Assembly (NCBI RefSeq): GCF_019352895.1
Contig: NZ_JAAAFX010000004.1
Span: 1,697,286-1,761,285, forward strand
Source: Variovorax boronicumulans
Lineage (GTDB): Bacteria; Pseudomonadota; Gammaproteobacteria; Burkholderiales; Burkholderiaceae_C
Reading direction: 5' to 3'
DNA length: 64,000 bases
The position numbers were made by a program, and so were the translations under genes. Positions 8,671-17,482 of the stretch are shown here, piece after piece; the stretch's first letter is position 1, and each line of letters begins with the position of its first letter. The notes under the pieces were generated by a model that worked only from the letters and a program-made list of their open reading frames with translations, did not search any database and was not told where the DNA came from.

Positions 8671-11600
8671 GGCTTTGTTCGATCCCTGCCGCTTCGGCGT
8701 GGCGCCGATCGACTTCATGCTGGCGCGCGCTGCCCTTGAACAGGGTGCGCACGACCACGAAAAACACCGGCACGAAGAACACCGCCAGCGCGGTGCCCGT
8801 GACCATGCCGCCCAGCACGCCGGTGCCGATGGCACGTTGGCTGGCCGAGCCGGCACCGGAGGCCAGCACCAGCGGCAGCACGCCCAGGCCGAAGGCCAGC
8901 GAGGTCATCACGATCGGGCGGAAACGCAGGTGCGCGGCTTCCAGCGCAGCTTGCACCGCACCCTTGCCCTGCGCCTGCAGGTCCTTGGCGAACTCGATGA
9001 TCAGAATCGCGTTCTTCGCGGACAGGCCGATGATGGTGATCAGCCCCACCTGGAAGTACACGTCGTTCGAGTAGGACCGCAGCATGGTCGCCGCCAGCAC
9101 CCCGAGCACGCCCAAGGGCACCACCAGGATCACCGACAGCGGGATGGTCCAGCTTTCGTACAACGCGGCCAGGCACAGGAACACCGCCAGGATCGCGAAG
9201 CCGTACAGGATCATGGCCTGCGAGCCTGCGAGCTTTTCCTCACGCGACTGACCGGTCCATTCGAAGCCGAAGCCCGCCGGCAGCTTGGCCGCCAATGCTT
9301 CCATCTCGGCCATCGCCGCGCCGGAGCTCGAGCCCGGTGCGGCCGAGCCGGAGATGCGCACGGCCGGATAGCCGTTGTAGCGCACCGTCTGCTGCGCGCC
9401 GTTGACCCAGCGCGTGCTCGCGAAGGTGGACAACGGCACCGGGTTGCCCTGCGTGTTGCTCGCGTTGAGCTTGAGCAGGTCGTCGGGCTGCATCCGTGCG
9501 GGTGCATCGGCCTGCACCACCACGCGCTGCAGGCGGCCCTGGTTCGGGAAGTCGTTGATGTAGCTCGAACCCAGCGCGGTCGACAGCGTCGTGTTGATCG
9601 CGTCGAAGGTCACGCCCAATGCGTTGGCCTTGTCGCGGTCGATGTCGATCTGCAGCTGCGGCGCGTCTTCCAGGCCGTCCGGGCGCACCTGCGTGAGCAG
9701 CTTGCTCTGCGAGGCCATGCCCAGCAGCTGGTTGCGCGCGTTGATCAGCGCCTTGTGGCCCGCACCCGAGCGGTCCTGCAGGCGGAAGGTGAAGCCGCTG
9801 GCGTTGCCCAGTTCGGGAATCGGCGGCGGGTTCAGCGGGTAGATGAAGGCATCGCGCACACCCGAGAGCGCACCGAAGGCACGGCCCGCGAGCGCATCGG
9901 CCGAGTGCGCGGCACCGCCGCGCTCTTCCCAGTCCTTGAGCGTCACGAAGGCGAGACCTGCGTTCTGGCCCTGGCCCGAGAAGCTGAAGCCCAGCACGCT
10001 GACCATGCTCTGCACTTCAGGCTGCTTGAGGATGTAGCCCTCGACCTGCTCCATGACCGACAGCGTGCGGTCCTGCGTCGCACCTGGCGGCAGTTGCACG
10101 TTGACGATGATGTTGCCCTGGTCTTCCTGCGGCAGGAAGGAGGTCGGCAGGCCGCGGAACAGCAGCACCACCGCGCCCACGATCGCGACGTAGATGATCA
10201 GGTAGCGCGCGGCGCGCTTGAGCAGCCGGGCCACCACGCTCTCGTAGCCCTTGGCCGTGCGCGAGAAACCGCGGTTGAACCAGCCGAAGAAGCCCTTCTT
10301 CTCATGGTGGCTGCCCTGTTCCACGGGCTTGAGCAGCGTGGCGCACAGCGCCGGCGTGAGCGACAGCGCCATGAAGGCCGAGAAGCCGATCGAGGCCACC
10401 ATCACCGCCGAGAACTGGCGATAGATGTTGCCGGTCGAGCCCGCGAAGAAGGCCAGCGGCACGAACACCGAGATCAGCACCACGGTCACGCCGATGATGG
10501 CGCCCGAGATCTGGCGCATCGCCTTGCGCGTGGCCTCGAGCGGGTTCAAGCCCTCCTCGGTCATGATGCGCTCGACGTTCTCGACCACCACGATCGCATC
10601 GTCCACCACGATACCGATCACCAGCACCATGCCGAACATGGTCAGCACGTTGATCGAGAAGCCCAGCGCGGCCAGCACCGCGAAGGTGCCCAGCAGCGCG
10701 ATCGGCACCACGATGGTCGGGATGATCGTGTAGCGCCAGTTCTGCAGGAACAGGAACATCACGACGAACACCAGCGCCACGGCCTCGAACAGCGTCTTGA
10801 CCACTTCGGTGATGGAGATGCTCACGAAACGCGAGCTGTCGTAGGGGATGCTCCACTTCACGCCTTGCGGGAAGTACTTGGCCAGCTCGGTCATCCGGTC
10901 ACGGATGGCCTTGGCCGATTGCAGCGCATTGCCGCTGGGCGAGAGCTGGACGCCGATGCCCACGGCCGGCGCGCCATTCAGGCGGGCCGAGGTCGAATAG
11001 GCCTGGCCGCCGAGCTCGATGCGCGCCACGTCCTTGAGCCGCACGGCCGAGCCGTCGGTGTTGGCGCGCAGCACGATGTTGCCGAACTGCTCGACGGTGC
11101 TGAGCTGGCCGGTCACCACCACGGTGGCGGCGATGCTCTGGCCGGTGATGTTCGGCAGGTCGCCGATCGAGCCCGAGGAGACCTGGGCGTTCTGCGCGCG
11201 GATCGCGGCATTGACGTCGGCCGAGGACAGGTTGAAGCCCTGCAGCTTGGCCGGATCGATCCAGATGCGCATGGCGCGCTCGGTGCCGAACAGCTGCGCC
11301 TGGCCGATGCCGGCCACGCGCTGCAGTTCGGGCACGATGTTGCGCGAGGCATAGTCACCCAGCGCGATCGGATCGATCGCCGGGTTGTCCGAAGACAGCA
11401 TCGTGAACAGCAGGAAGTTGTTGCGCGACTTGTCCACGCGCACGCCCTGCTGCGTCACCGCGGCCGGCAAGCGCGGCGTCGCACGCGACAGCCGGTTCTG
11501 CACGTCCACCTGGGCCAGGTCGGCGTTGGTGCCGGTCTCGAAAGTGACCGTGATGGTGCCGGTGCCGTCGGCCTGGGCCACCGATTCCATGTAGATCAGC

Positions 11601-11821
11601 CCGGGCGAGCCGTTCATCTCGCGCTCGATGACGGACAGCACGCTGTCCTCGAGCGTCTGGGCCGAAGCCCCCGGATAGGCGGTGCTAATGACGATGGCGG
11701 GCGGTGCCACCGGCGGGTACTGCGAGATCGGCAGCTGCGTGATCGCCACGCTGCCCATCACGATGATGAACAGCGCGATCACCCACGCGAAGATGGGCCG
11801 ATCGATGAAGAATTTAGCCAT
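8663..11821 (-). CDS. RND multidrug efflux permease, HAE1 family (AcrB/MexB/TtgB-like)
   Basis: Inner-membrane proton/drug antiporter of 1052 residues, typical for HAE1 pumps. It starts MAKFFIDRPIFAWVIALFI and has the proton-relay pair in GIVVDDAIVVVENVER (TM4, near 405) and the TM10 Lys in GLSAKNAILIIEFAKD. Two large periplasmic loops carry the usual porter blocks (SRATPRLPAAVTQQGV; LPTSFLPQEDQGN). It works with the adaptor upstream and the channel downstream. Substrates cannot be told from sequence; the AcrR-type regulator suggests hydrophobic antibiotics or solvents. Confidence 0.95.
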   Translation of the reverse strand: MAKFFIDRPIFAWVIALFIIVMGSVAITQLPISQYPPVAPPAIVISTAYPGASAQTLEDSVLSVIEREMNGSPGLIYMESVAQADGTGTITVTFETGTNADLAQVDVQNRLSRATPRLPAAVTQQGVRVDKSRNNFLLFTMLSSDNPAIDPIALGDYASRNIVPELQRVAGIGQAQLFGTERAMRIWIDPAKLQGFNLSSADVNAAIRAQNAQVSSGSIGDLPNITGQSIAATVVVTGQLSTVEQFGNIVLRANTDGSAVRLKDVARIELGGQAYSTSARLNGAPAVGIGVQLSPSGNALQSAKAIRDRMTELAKYFPQGVKWSIPYDSSRFVSISITEVVKTLFEAVALVFVVMFLFLQNWRYTIIPTIVVPIALLGTFAVLAALGFSINVLTMFGMVLVIGIVVDDAIVVVENVERIMTEEGLNPLEATRKAMRQISGAIIGVTVVLISVFVPLAFFAGSTGNIYRQFSAVMVASIGFSAFMALSLTPALCATLLKPVEQGSHHEKKGFFGWFNRGFSRTAKGYESVVARLLKRAARYLIIYVAIVGAVVLLFRGLPTSFLPQEDQGNIIVNVQLPPGATQDRTLSVMEQVEGYILKQPEVQSMVSVLGFSFSGQGQNAGLAFVTLKDWEERGGAAHSADALAGRAFGALSGVRDAFIYPLNPPPIPELGNASGFTFRLQDRSGAGHKALINARNQLLGMASQSKLLTQVRPDGLEDAPQLQIDIDRDKANALGVTFDAINTTLSTALGSSYINDFPNQGRLQRVVVQADAPARMQPDDLLKLNASNTQGNPVPLSTFASTRWVNGAQQTVRYNGYPAVRISGSAAPGSSSGAAMAEMEALAAKLPAGFGFEWTGQSREEKLAGSQAMILYGFAILAVFLCLAALYESWTIPLSVILVVPLGVLGVLAATMLRSYSNDVYFQVGLITIIGLSAKNAILIIEFAKDLQAQGKGAVQAALEAAHLRFRPIVMTSLAFGLGVLPLVLASGAGSASQRAIGTGVLGGMVTGTALAVFFVPVFFVVVRTLFKGSARQHEVDRRHAEAAGIEQSHD

Positions 11822-11834
11822 GCGGGCGCGCTCC

Positions 11835-13115
11835 TTACTTGGCAGCCGAAGCCGCAGCGGCCGGCGCCGAGGCTGCCGGTGCGGCAGCAGGGGCCGCCGC
11901 CGCTGGCGCCGTACCCGGCTTGACCCATGGCACAGCCTTCACCGGCGTACCGGGCGGCATCATCTGCAGCTTCTGGAAGCCGTCGACCATCACCTGTTCG
12001 CCGGCCTTGAGGCCGTCGAGCACGATCCACTGGTTGTCCTGCGCGGCGCTGATCTTCACCGGGCGCTTGCTCAGCTTGCCGTCGGCCGCCACCACGGTGA
12101 CGGTGTCGCCCTGCTCGGTGCGGGTGACGGCCTGCTGCGGCAGCGCGATCGCGTTGCTCACCTGGGCCTGCTCGATCTTCACGCGCACGTACAGGCCGGG
12201 CAGCAGTTCGCCCTTGGGGTTGGGCAGCTCGGCGCGCAGCGTGACCTGGCCGGTGGTCGAATCCACGGTGAGGTCGGAGAACAGCAGCTTGCCCGCCAGC
12301 GGGTACTCGCCGCCGCCTTCGAGCACCACGCGGATGCTGGCCGCGTCGGCACCGTCGGCACGCTTGAACTTGCCGTCGGCCATGGCGCGACGCAGCTTGA
12401 GCACATCGTTGGCCGATTGCGTGAAGTTGACGTAGAGCGGGTTGATCTGCTGGATCACGGCGAGCTGCGTCGCGTCGCCCTGCCCCACCAGCGCGCCTTC
12501 GGTCACCAGCGCACGGCCGATGCGGCCCGAGATGGGGGCGGTCACGGCCGCGTAGCCCAGGTTGATCTTGGCGGTGGCCACCGATGCACGGCCCACGGCC
12601 ACGTCGGCCTCGGCCGTCTTCTGCGAAGCCACTGCGCTCGCGTACTCCTGCTTGCTCACGGCATTGGCCTCGACCAGCGGCTTGTAGCGATCGGCCAGGG
12701 CCTTGGCCTGCACGGCATTGGCCTCGGCACGCGCCAGGCTGGCCTGCGCGCTCTGCGCCGCGGCGGTATAGGGTGCCGCATCGATGCGGAACAGCGGCTG
12801 GCCTGCCTTCACGTCGCTGCCTTCACGGAACAACCGCTCCTGCAGGATGCCGGCGGCGCGCGCACGCACCTGCGCCACCCGCGAGGCTTCCAGGCGGCCC
12901 GGCAGCTCGGTCACCAGACCGACATCGGTCGGGGTCGCGACCACCACACCGACTTCGGGCGGCGGCGGCGCGGCACCGGCCGGCGCTGCCGCCGCGGCGG
13001 GATCTTTGCCCTTGCCGCAAGCCGCAAGCAGGGCGAAGACCAGCACGGCGACGGTGGACAAGGCCATGCGCCGAGGGGAAAGCGAGCGAAGCGAAGAGAC
13101 ATGCAATTGCGGCAT
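11835..13115 (-). CDS. RND efflux periplasmic adaptor (MFP, AcrA/MexA/TtgA-like)
   Basis: Membrane-fusion lipoprotein of 426 residues. The lipobox LLAAC places the lipidated Cys at residue 33; then come the first lipoyl half (LPGRLEASRVAQVRARAAGI), an alpha-hairpin with AQSAQASLARAEANAVQAKA, the second lipoyl half (AAVTAPISGRIGRALVTEG) and beta-barrel segments. An unusual feature is the Ala/Pro-rich final 35 residues. The ATG at 13115 was chosen for the AAGGA eight bases upstream. First gene of the pump operon, controlled from 13116-13268. Confidence 0.93.
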   Translation of the reverse strand: MPQLHVSSLRSLSPRRMALSTVAVLVFALLAACGKGKDPAAAAAPAGAAPPPPEVGVVVATPTDVGLVTELPGRLEASRVAQVRARAAGILQERLFREGSDVKAGQPLFRIDAAPYTAAAQSAQASLARAEANAVQAKALADRYKPLVEANAVSKQEYASAVASQKTAEADVAVGRASVATAKINLGYAAVTAPISGRIGRALVTEGALVGQGDATQLAVIQQINPLYVNFTQSANDVLKLRRAMADGKFKRADGADAASIRVVLEGGGEYPLAGKLLFSDLTVDSTTGQVTLRAELPNPKGELLPGLYVRVKIEQAQVSNAIALPQQAVTRTEQGDTVTVVAADGKLSKRPVKISAAQDNQWIVLDGLKAGEQVMVDGFQKLQMMPPGTPVKAVPWVKPGTAPAAAAPAAAPAASAPAAAASAAK

Positions 13116-13209
13116 GTGATTCCTTTGAAGCAAAGAGGAGACGACGCGAAGCGATCTTGATCGCCGTCAAGGCCTGTCGGCCAGGTGGGTCATCGGGAGG
13201 CGGCTAGTT

Positions 13210-13233
13210 TACATACATTCATGGATGTATAGT
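13210..13233. promoter_or_regulatory. AcrR-like 24-bp operator between the pump operon and its TetR gene
   Basis: An inverted repeat whose core ATACATTCATGGATGTAT pairs in 16 of 18 positions. By eye 18 of 24 bases match the E. coli AcrR operator, including the whole left half TACATACATT. It lies between the divergent adaptor and TetR genes, 36 bp before the TTG start of the latter, so both could be repressed. Confidence 0.7.
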
Positions 13234-13268
13234 TAGGCGAGACATTCAAATCCTTATCAGGAGACAAA

Positions 13269-13934
13269 TTGGCCCGCCACACGAAGGAAGAGGCCCTCGC
13301 CACACGCAACCGTCTGCTCGATGCAGCGGAACTGCTGTTCCAGGCGCAGGGCGTTTCGCAGACCTCGCTGCAGCAGATCGCGCAGCAAGCGGGGGCGACG
13401 CGTGGCGCGATCTACTGGCACTTCAAGGACAAGGCCGATCTCTTCAACGCGATGATGGAGCGCGTCACGCTGCCGCTGGAGGCGGCGGCGCGGAGCACCG
13501 GCCCGGTGCGCGACGATCCGCTGGAGGAAATCGAACGCGGACTGCTCGTCGCGCTCAAGCTCATGACCACCGACCCGCAGGTGCGGCGCGTGTTCGAGGT
13601 GGCGACGCACAAGGTCGAGTACACGCACGACATGCAGTCGGTCCAGCAACGCCACCTGAGCGCACGCGACGCCTGCGTCACCGATTTCGAGCAGGCCCTG
13701 CGCCATGCGGCACGGCGCCAGCACATCCGCCTCGCCATTCCCGCGGCGGCGGCGGCCCAGGGACTGCATGCGCTGGTCAGCGGCCTGATCCAGAACTGGC
13801 TGCTCGACCCCTCGGCCTTCGACCTGGTGCAGGTCGGCAAACGCACTTTCGAGGTGTATGTGAACGGCCTGGGCTTCGGCCATCAGCCCGCCGCGATCGA
13901 AATCCTGCCGGAGAAGCTTTCGATGGTCGCCTGA
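13269..13934 (+). CDS. TetR-family repressor of the RND pump (AcrR/TtgR-like)
   Basis: A 221-residue TetR-family regulator. The N-terminal HTH runs about 12-58 (LLDAAELLFQAQGVSQTSLQ, ATRGAIYWHFKDKADLF); the C-terminal ligand domain contains FEVATHKVEYTHDMQ and VSGLIQNWLLDP, as in AcrR/TtgR. The start is TTG at 13269 with AGGAG six bases upstream; no ATG fits. It is divergent from the pump operon and shares the operator at 13210-13233. Expected to release DNA on binding hydrophobic drugs. Confidence 0.92.
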   Translation: MARHTKEEALATRNRLLDAAELLFQAQGVSQTSLQQIAQQAGATRGAIYWHFKDKADLFNAMMERVTLPLEAAARSTGPVRDDPLEEIERGLLVALKLMTTDPQVRRVFEVATHKVEYTHDMQSVQQRHLSARDACVTDFEQALRHAARRQHIRLAIPAAAAAQGLHALVSGLIQNWLLDPSAFDLVQVGKRTFEVYVNGLGFGHQPAAIEILPEKLSMVA

Positions 13935-13976
13935 TGGGCGATAATGGCGGGCTTGCGGTGCATCGCCGCAGGCTCT

Positions 13977-14051
13977 CTCGCTGTATTTCAACGGATAGAA
14001 TTCGGCCCTCCGAAGGCTGAGATCCAGGTTCGATTCCTGGCGGCGGGACCA
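13977..14051 (+). tRNA. tRNA-Arg(CCG)
   Basis: Folds as a 75-nt tRNA with encoded CCA. The acceptor stem CTCGCTG/CGGCGGG includes three G-U pairs; the anticodon stem CGGCC/GGCTG encloses the loop CTCCGAA, anticodon CCG; the T arm is CCAGG-TTCGATT-CCTGG. The gene begins with C1, unusual for an elongator but well paired. Confidence 0.88.
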
Positions 14052-14084
14052 GACAATCGCTTCACGGCATCCCGGAAGCACCCG

Positions 14085-14118
14085 AAACCCGCATGCTGCA
14101 AGGCATTGCGGGTTTTTT
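14085..14118 (+). terminator. Rho-independent terminator after tRNA-Arg
   Basis: AAACCCGC pairs with GCGGGTTT and is followed by a T-run (GCGGGTTTTTTG), 34 bp after the tRNA. Confidence 0.85.
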
Positions 14119-14225
14119 GTTGTCTCGGATTTTCCGCGCCCCGGGGCCAGCCTGCGGCCCGCCCATCAGACGATCCCCGCCGGCACCGCGACGGCGCCGG
14201 CCCAGGGCGGCGCGGCGATACGGCC

Positions 14226-15203
14226 TCAGGACGGGTGCGAGACTCGTGTTTCGTTGCCGACGTCCTGGGCCGACAGGCCGAAGCCCTGCTTGAGCAAGGA
14301 GACGAAGCCGTCCATGTTGTGCACGTCGAAACTGCCGCCGATGCGGATGCCCTGGATGGCCGGATCGGCGATGACCAGCTTCCGGGTGTTGTAGCGGTTG
14401 AACTGCGTGGCGGCTTCGCCCAGCGTCGTCTGGTCAAAGACGATGCGCCCCTGGCGCCAGCTCAGTTCGTCGTTGATCTGCTTCGCGCTCTTCGACATGA
14501 CCAGCAGGCTGTTCGCGCTGGCCACGGCCGACTGGTTGCGCGTCAGCACGGTGGGTTCGCCGCCCTTGGGGTCCTGCGTCGAAGCGACCTGGACGCGCCC
14601 CTCCTCCACCGTCAGCTTCACCTGGTCGCCCTGGCGCCGCACGAGAAAGCGCGTGCCGAGCACCGTGATCCGGCGATTGCCGGCGATCACGACAAAGGGA
14701 TGGTCCTTATCGTGCGCGATATCGAAATAGGCTTCGCCGTCATCGAGCCACACCTTGCGTTCGCTCTCGTTGACCGAGGCGCGCAGCTGGGTGGCGGTGT
14801 TCAGCGTGAGCATCGAGCCGTCGCGCAACGCCACGGACTGGCGCGCGCCCACGGCGGTGGCGTAGTGACGGTCGCCGTGCAGGCTGGGTCCGTACTGCCA
14901 CGCCAGCCAGCTGGCGCTCGCCACCGCGATCAGCACGCCGGCCGCGATGCGCTGCAGGGAGAAACGCGGCAGCCAGGCACGCGAGTCCGCGTGGGATGCT
15001 GCCGGGGCCGCGGGCGCGTGCAGCGCGCTCAGCCGGTCGCCGCGCTGCCATGCACTGGCCAGCCGCAGCCACGCTACCCGGTGGGCGATCGATTCGGCGA
15101 TCCAGGCGTCCAGCGCCTGTTGATCCACGTCGCTCCACACCTCGCCATCACGGCGTGCCAGCCAATCCGCGGCCAGGGATTCGATGCGTTCGGCTTCGGT
15201 CAT
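14226..15203 (-). CDS. FecR-family anti-sigma factor
   Basis: Inner-membrane sigma regulator of 325 residues. The N-terminal cytoplasmic part carries the DUF4880-type block DWLARRDGEVWSDVDQQALD and HRVAWLRLASAWQR, which binds the sigma factor. One membrane segment lies at about 84-103. The periplasmic FecR domain follows (AVGARQSVALRDGSMLTLNT, GEAYFDIAHDKDHPFVVIAG, TVLGTRFLV) and a C-terminal STN-like segment ends the protein. It should relay receptor occupancy to the FecI-type factor whose stop codon it overlaps (ATGA at 15200-15203). Confidence 0.93.
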   Translation of the reverse strand: MTEAERIESLAADWLARRDGEVWSDVDQQALDAWIAESIAHRVAWLRLASAWQRGDRLSALHAPAAPAASHADSRAWLPRFSLQRIAAGVLIAVASASWLAWQYGPSLHGDRHYATAVGARQSVALRDGSMLTLNTATQLRASVNESERKVWLDDGEAYFDIAHDKDHPFVVIAGNRRITVLGTRFLVRRQGDQVKLTVEEGRVQVASTQDPKGGEPTVLTRNQSAVASANSLLVMSKSAKQINDELSWRQGRIVFDQTTLGEAATQFNRYNTRKLVIADPAIQGIRIGGSFDVHNMDGFVSLLKQGFGLSAQDVGNETRVSHPS

Positions 15204-15772
15204 GTCGAAAGCTTCTTTTCGTTTTCCGCGCGAGTGAAGGCTCGGGTGTCCAGGCTCACGCCGCCGGAATGCAGCGCATCCGCCAATGCCCTGATGCCGA
15301 ACGAAACCTGCCGCGCAACGGTGTCTTCGGTGATGCCCAATTGAGCCGCCACCTCGCGCTGGGACAGGCCGTCGATCTTACGCATCTCCACGATGCGGCG
15401 GCACTTGAGCGGCAGCACCTCCAGCGCCGCCTGCAGCATCCTGAGTTCGCCGCGGCCGGCCACATGGCGCTCGGGCGTGAGGTCGTCCACCGACAGGTCC
15501 AGCGACTCGAGTTCGGCCACCGCTTCGATCGACACGATCTGGGCCCGCCGCGCGCGATCGATCAGCAGATTGCGCGCCGTGGCAAAGACGAAGGGCTTGA
15601 CCTGCTCGGGCATGGCCTTGAAGGCGGACTCGTACACACGGACGTAGACGTCCTGGCGCAGGTCCGGTATTTCGGCCTCGTCGCGCCAGTTCCGGCGCAG
15701 GAAACGCGTGAGCGCCGCCTCCAGCGGAAGCACTTCACCGGTGAACCATGTGTCCAGGCTAGTGAGAAGCAA
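15200..15772 (-). CDS. FecI-type ECF sigma factor
   Basis: A 190-residue extracytoplasmic-function sigma factor of the iron-starvation/FecI group. Region 2 includes EIPDLRQDVYVRVYESAF and PFVFATARNLLIDRARRAQ; region 4 includes LPLKCRRIVEMRKIDGLSQR and ITEDTVARQVSFGIRAL, the helix-turn-helix that reads -35 elements. It forms an operon with fecR. A copy of the motif shared by four promoters of this region lies 66 bp upstream, so it probably activates itself and the TonB-receptor operon. Confidence 0.93.
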   Translation of the reverse strand: MLLTSLDTWFTGEVLPLEAALTRFLRRNWRDEAEIPDLRQDVYVRVYESAFKAMPEQVKPFVFATARNLLIDRARRAQIVSIEAVAELESLDLSVDDLTPERHVAGRGELRMLQAALEVLPLKCRRIVEMRKIDGLSQREVAAQLGITEDTVARQVSFGIRALADALHSGGVSLDTRAFTRAENEKKLST

Positions 15773-15837
15773 GAAGACGCTCCGGAAGATGGACGGCCGA
15801 GGCCAGCGCTCGATGAATGGGATGAGGACTTAAGGTA

Positions 15838-15864
15838 AGACGAGCCACGGAGAAATATCTGGCA
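15838..15864 (-). promoter_or_regulatory. Candidate ECF promoter of fecI (TGCCAGAT-N14-CGTCT)
   Basis: On the minus strand TGCCAGAT, 14 bases, then CGTCTTA. Three other sites in this region have the same parts and spacing. It ends 66 bp upstream of the sigma factor gene. Confidence 0.65.
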
Positions 15865-15921
15865 GGGCGCCGAGAAAAGAACTGGAAAAAACTCGGCGTG
15901 CACCGGACGAGGGCACGATGC

Positions 15922-15948
15922 TGCCGGAAAACGGGGCCGCGTTCGTCT
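15922..15948 (+). promoter_or_regulatory. Candidate ECF promoter of the free STN gene (TGCCGGAA-N14-CGTCT)
   Basis: TGCCGGAA, 14 bases, then CGTCTCAT, ending 42 bp upstream of the ATG at 15991. The -10-like half is identical to that before the TonB receptor, and the distance to the start codon is nearly the same. Confidence 0.6.
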
Positions 15949-15990
15949 CATAGGGCAGGCCAACCCTCAGCTCACCGGAAACGCAGCCCT

Positions 15991-16371
15991 ATGAACAGCC
16001 CCTGGAGACGGACGTCCGTCTTCTCCCTCCCGACCTGCCATCGCATCGCCGCCGCACTGGCATGGCTGCTGGCGGCCGGCCTGTCATGTGCCCACCCGCG
16101 CGCGTTCGACGTCCGTGGCGGCGCGCTCAAGCCCGCGCTGGACGCCTACATCGCGCAGGCCGGCGTCCAGCTGATCTACAAGGTGGACGACGTCAGGGAC
16201 CTGTCGACGCCGGGGGTGCAGGGCACCATCGCACCCGAAAAGGCGCTGGAGCGCCTGCTGCAGGGGACCCATCTGCGTGTGCGCCGCGGGCAGGACGGCG
16301 CCATGGTGCTCATCGCGCAGCCCCCGGTACGCGGCACCGCTCTTCCCGCCACCATGGAAAGCAGGCCCTAA
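15991..16371 (+). CDS. Free-standing secreted STN-domain protein
   Basis: A 126-residue protein made of a signal peptide (hydrophobic LAWLLAAGLSCA, cleavage probably before HPRAFD) and one STN (secretin/TonB short N-terminal) domain, then a short tail. STN domains normally sit at the front of transducing TonB receptors and touch FecR in the periplasm. Over 72 ungapped residues 41 are identical, counted by eye, with the STN domain of the receptor at 28978. No plug or barrel follows. Divergent from fecI with its own motif copy. Possible roles are a soluble FecR ligand or decoy; a receptor remnant is the alternative. Confidence 0.8.
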   Translation: MNSPWRRTSVFSLPTCHRIAAALAWLLAAGLSCAHPRAFDVRGGALKPALDAYIAQAGVQLIYKVDDVRDLSTPGVQGTIAPEKALERLLQGTHLRVRRGQDGAMVLIAQPPVRGTALPATMESRP

Positions 16372-16372
16372 A

Positions 16373-16397
16373 CGCCCGGCCATGGCGCGGGCGGGCG
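16373..16397. terminator. Hairpin between the convergent STN and aminotransferase genes
   Basis: CGCCCG and CGGGCG separated by 13 bases. No clear T-run on either strand, so a weak or Rho-assisted terminator at best. Confidence 0.3.
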
Positions 16398-16454
16398 TGA
16401 CCGTCCCCATGCGGGCGCCGAACGCCTGCCCTCCGGAGGCCGCGCCTCGCTTTC

Positions 16455-17333
16455 TCAGGCCGGGGCACCGTGCGCCTTGGCGCGCTGGTAAGCCGCATGC
16501 AGCACGTCGTGCACGGGGCCGGGCCGGCCATCCCCGATGGTCCTGCCGTCGAGCTGGACGACCGCCAGCACTTCCTTGATGGCCGAGGACAGCAGCAGCT
16601 CGTCCGCATCGAAGACCTCCTCGCGCGACACGCGCCGCAGCACGAACGGAATGCCGTGCGCCTTGCAAAGGCGTTCGAACAGGCCGTAGCGGATGCCGGC
16701 CAGGACGAGGTTGTCCTTTGGCGGACCGAAGAGCGTCCCCTCTTTCACCAGCCACACGTTGCTCGCCGCCGCCTCGCTGAGCCAGCCGTCCCTGAACATG
16801 ATGGTCTCCGCCGCCCCGGCGTCGACGCTGATCTGCCGCGCGAGCACCGCGCCGAGCAGGCTGGTGCTCTTGATGTGCGCCTTGTGCCACCGGAAGTCCT
16901 CCGCGGTGATACAGGCCACGCCCCGGCGGCGGATCGCCTCCGGCATCGGCGTGATCGGGTTGACCATCGCGAACACCGTGGGCTGCAGGTCGGGGATCAT
17001 CGAATGCTCGCGCGGCGCCACGCCGCGCGTGATCTGGAGGTACACCGATTGCGGCGCCAGGCCGCCCGGCGCGGTCAGGCGCGCAACGATCTCGCGCCAT
17101 TGCGCGAGCGGCATCGGATTGGGAATGCGCAGCTCGGCCAGCGAGCGGTCGAGACGCGCCATGTGCTCTTCGAAACAGAAGGGCTGGCCGTGGAAGACGG
17201 GGATGACCTCGTAGACCCCGTCGCCGAAGATGAATCCACGGTCCAGCACGCTGACCTTCGCCTCCCTCAGGACGGTGTATTCACCATCGAGATAACACGG
17301 CGTGGCAGGCAGGAAATCGATCGCAGGATGCAT
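16455..17333 (-). CDS. Class IV aminotransferase, D-alanine transaminase-like
   Basis: PLP enzyme of 292 residues, fold type IV. The N-terminal block SVLDRGFIFGDGVYEVIPVF matches D-amino acid transaminases, and Lys155 in WHKAHIKSTSLLGAVLARQ is the likely Schiff-base residue. YLQITRGVAPREH also fits the Dat group and not the branched-chain or ADC-lyase groups, though substrate choice cannot be fixed by eye. Expected to move amino groups from D-amino acids to a 2-oxoacid. It is the last gene of the co-directional run beginning with the TonB receptor, 149 bp after its neighbour. Confidence 0.85.
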   Translation of the reverse strand: MHPAIDFLPATPCYLDGEYTVLREAKVSVLDRGFIFGDGVYEVIPVFHGQPFCFEEHMARLDRSLAELRIPNPMPLAQWREIVARLTAPGGLAPQSVYLQITRGVAPREHSMIPDLQPTVFAMVNPITPMPEAIRRRGVACITAEDFRWHKAHIKSTSLLGAVLARQISVDAGAAETIMFRDGWLSEAAASNVWLVKEGTLFGPPKDNLVLAGIRYGLFERLCKAHGIPFVLRRVSREEVFDADELLLSSAIKEVLAVVQLDGRTIGDGRPGPVHDVLHAAYQRAKAHGAPA

Positions 17334-17371
17334 GGAAGGAACGCGGCGGCATGCCACGGGATGTGCGCTGA

Positions 17372-17398
17372 CCGGACATCGACGACATCCATGTCCGG
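17372..17398. repeat. Inverted repeat CCGGACAT/ATGTCCGG
   Basis: A perfect 8-bp stem with an 11-base loop between the dehydrogenase and aminotransferase genes. It may be a weak terminator, a processing site or an operator; no T-run follows. Confidence 0.45.
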
Positions 17399-17482
17399 CC
17401 AGCGCGAGGATGATGGGATGGGGTCTTTCGCACCGCGGGCCAGGGCCTGGAACCGTGGTCCCGCGCCCCGGACGACCGCCGC

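Noticed and set aside
8642..11923. A 1093-codon plus-strand frame opposite the RND pump gene
   Set aside because: Codon-bias shadow of the pump gene; His/Arg-rich, low complexity, no ribosome site.
15991..16371. Free STN gene as a decayed TonB receptor
   Set aside because: Only 83 bp separate it from the next gene and no plug or barrel sequence is left in any frame; an intact signal peptide and a promoter-like motif favour a real gene. Kept as an alternative in the entry.
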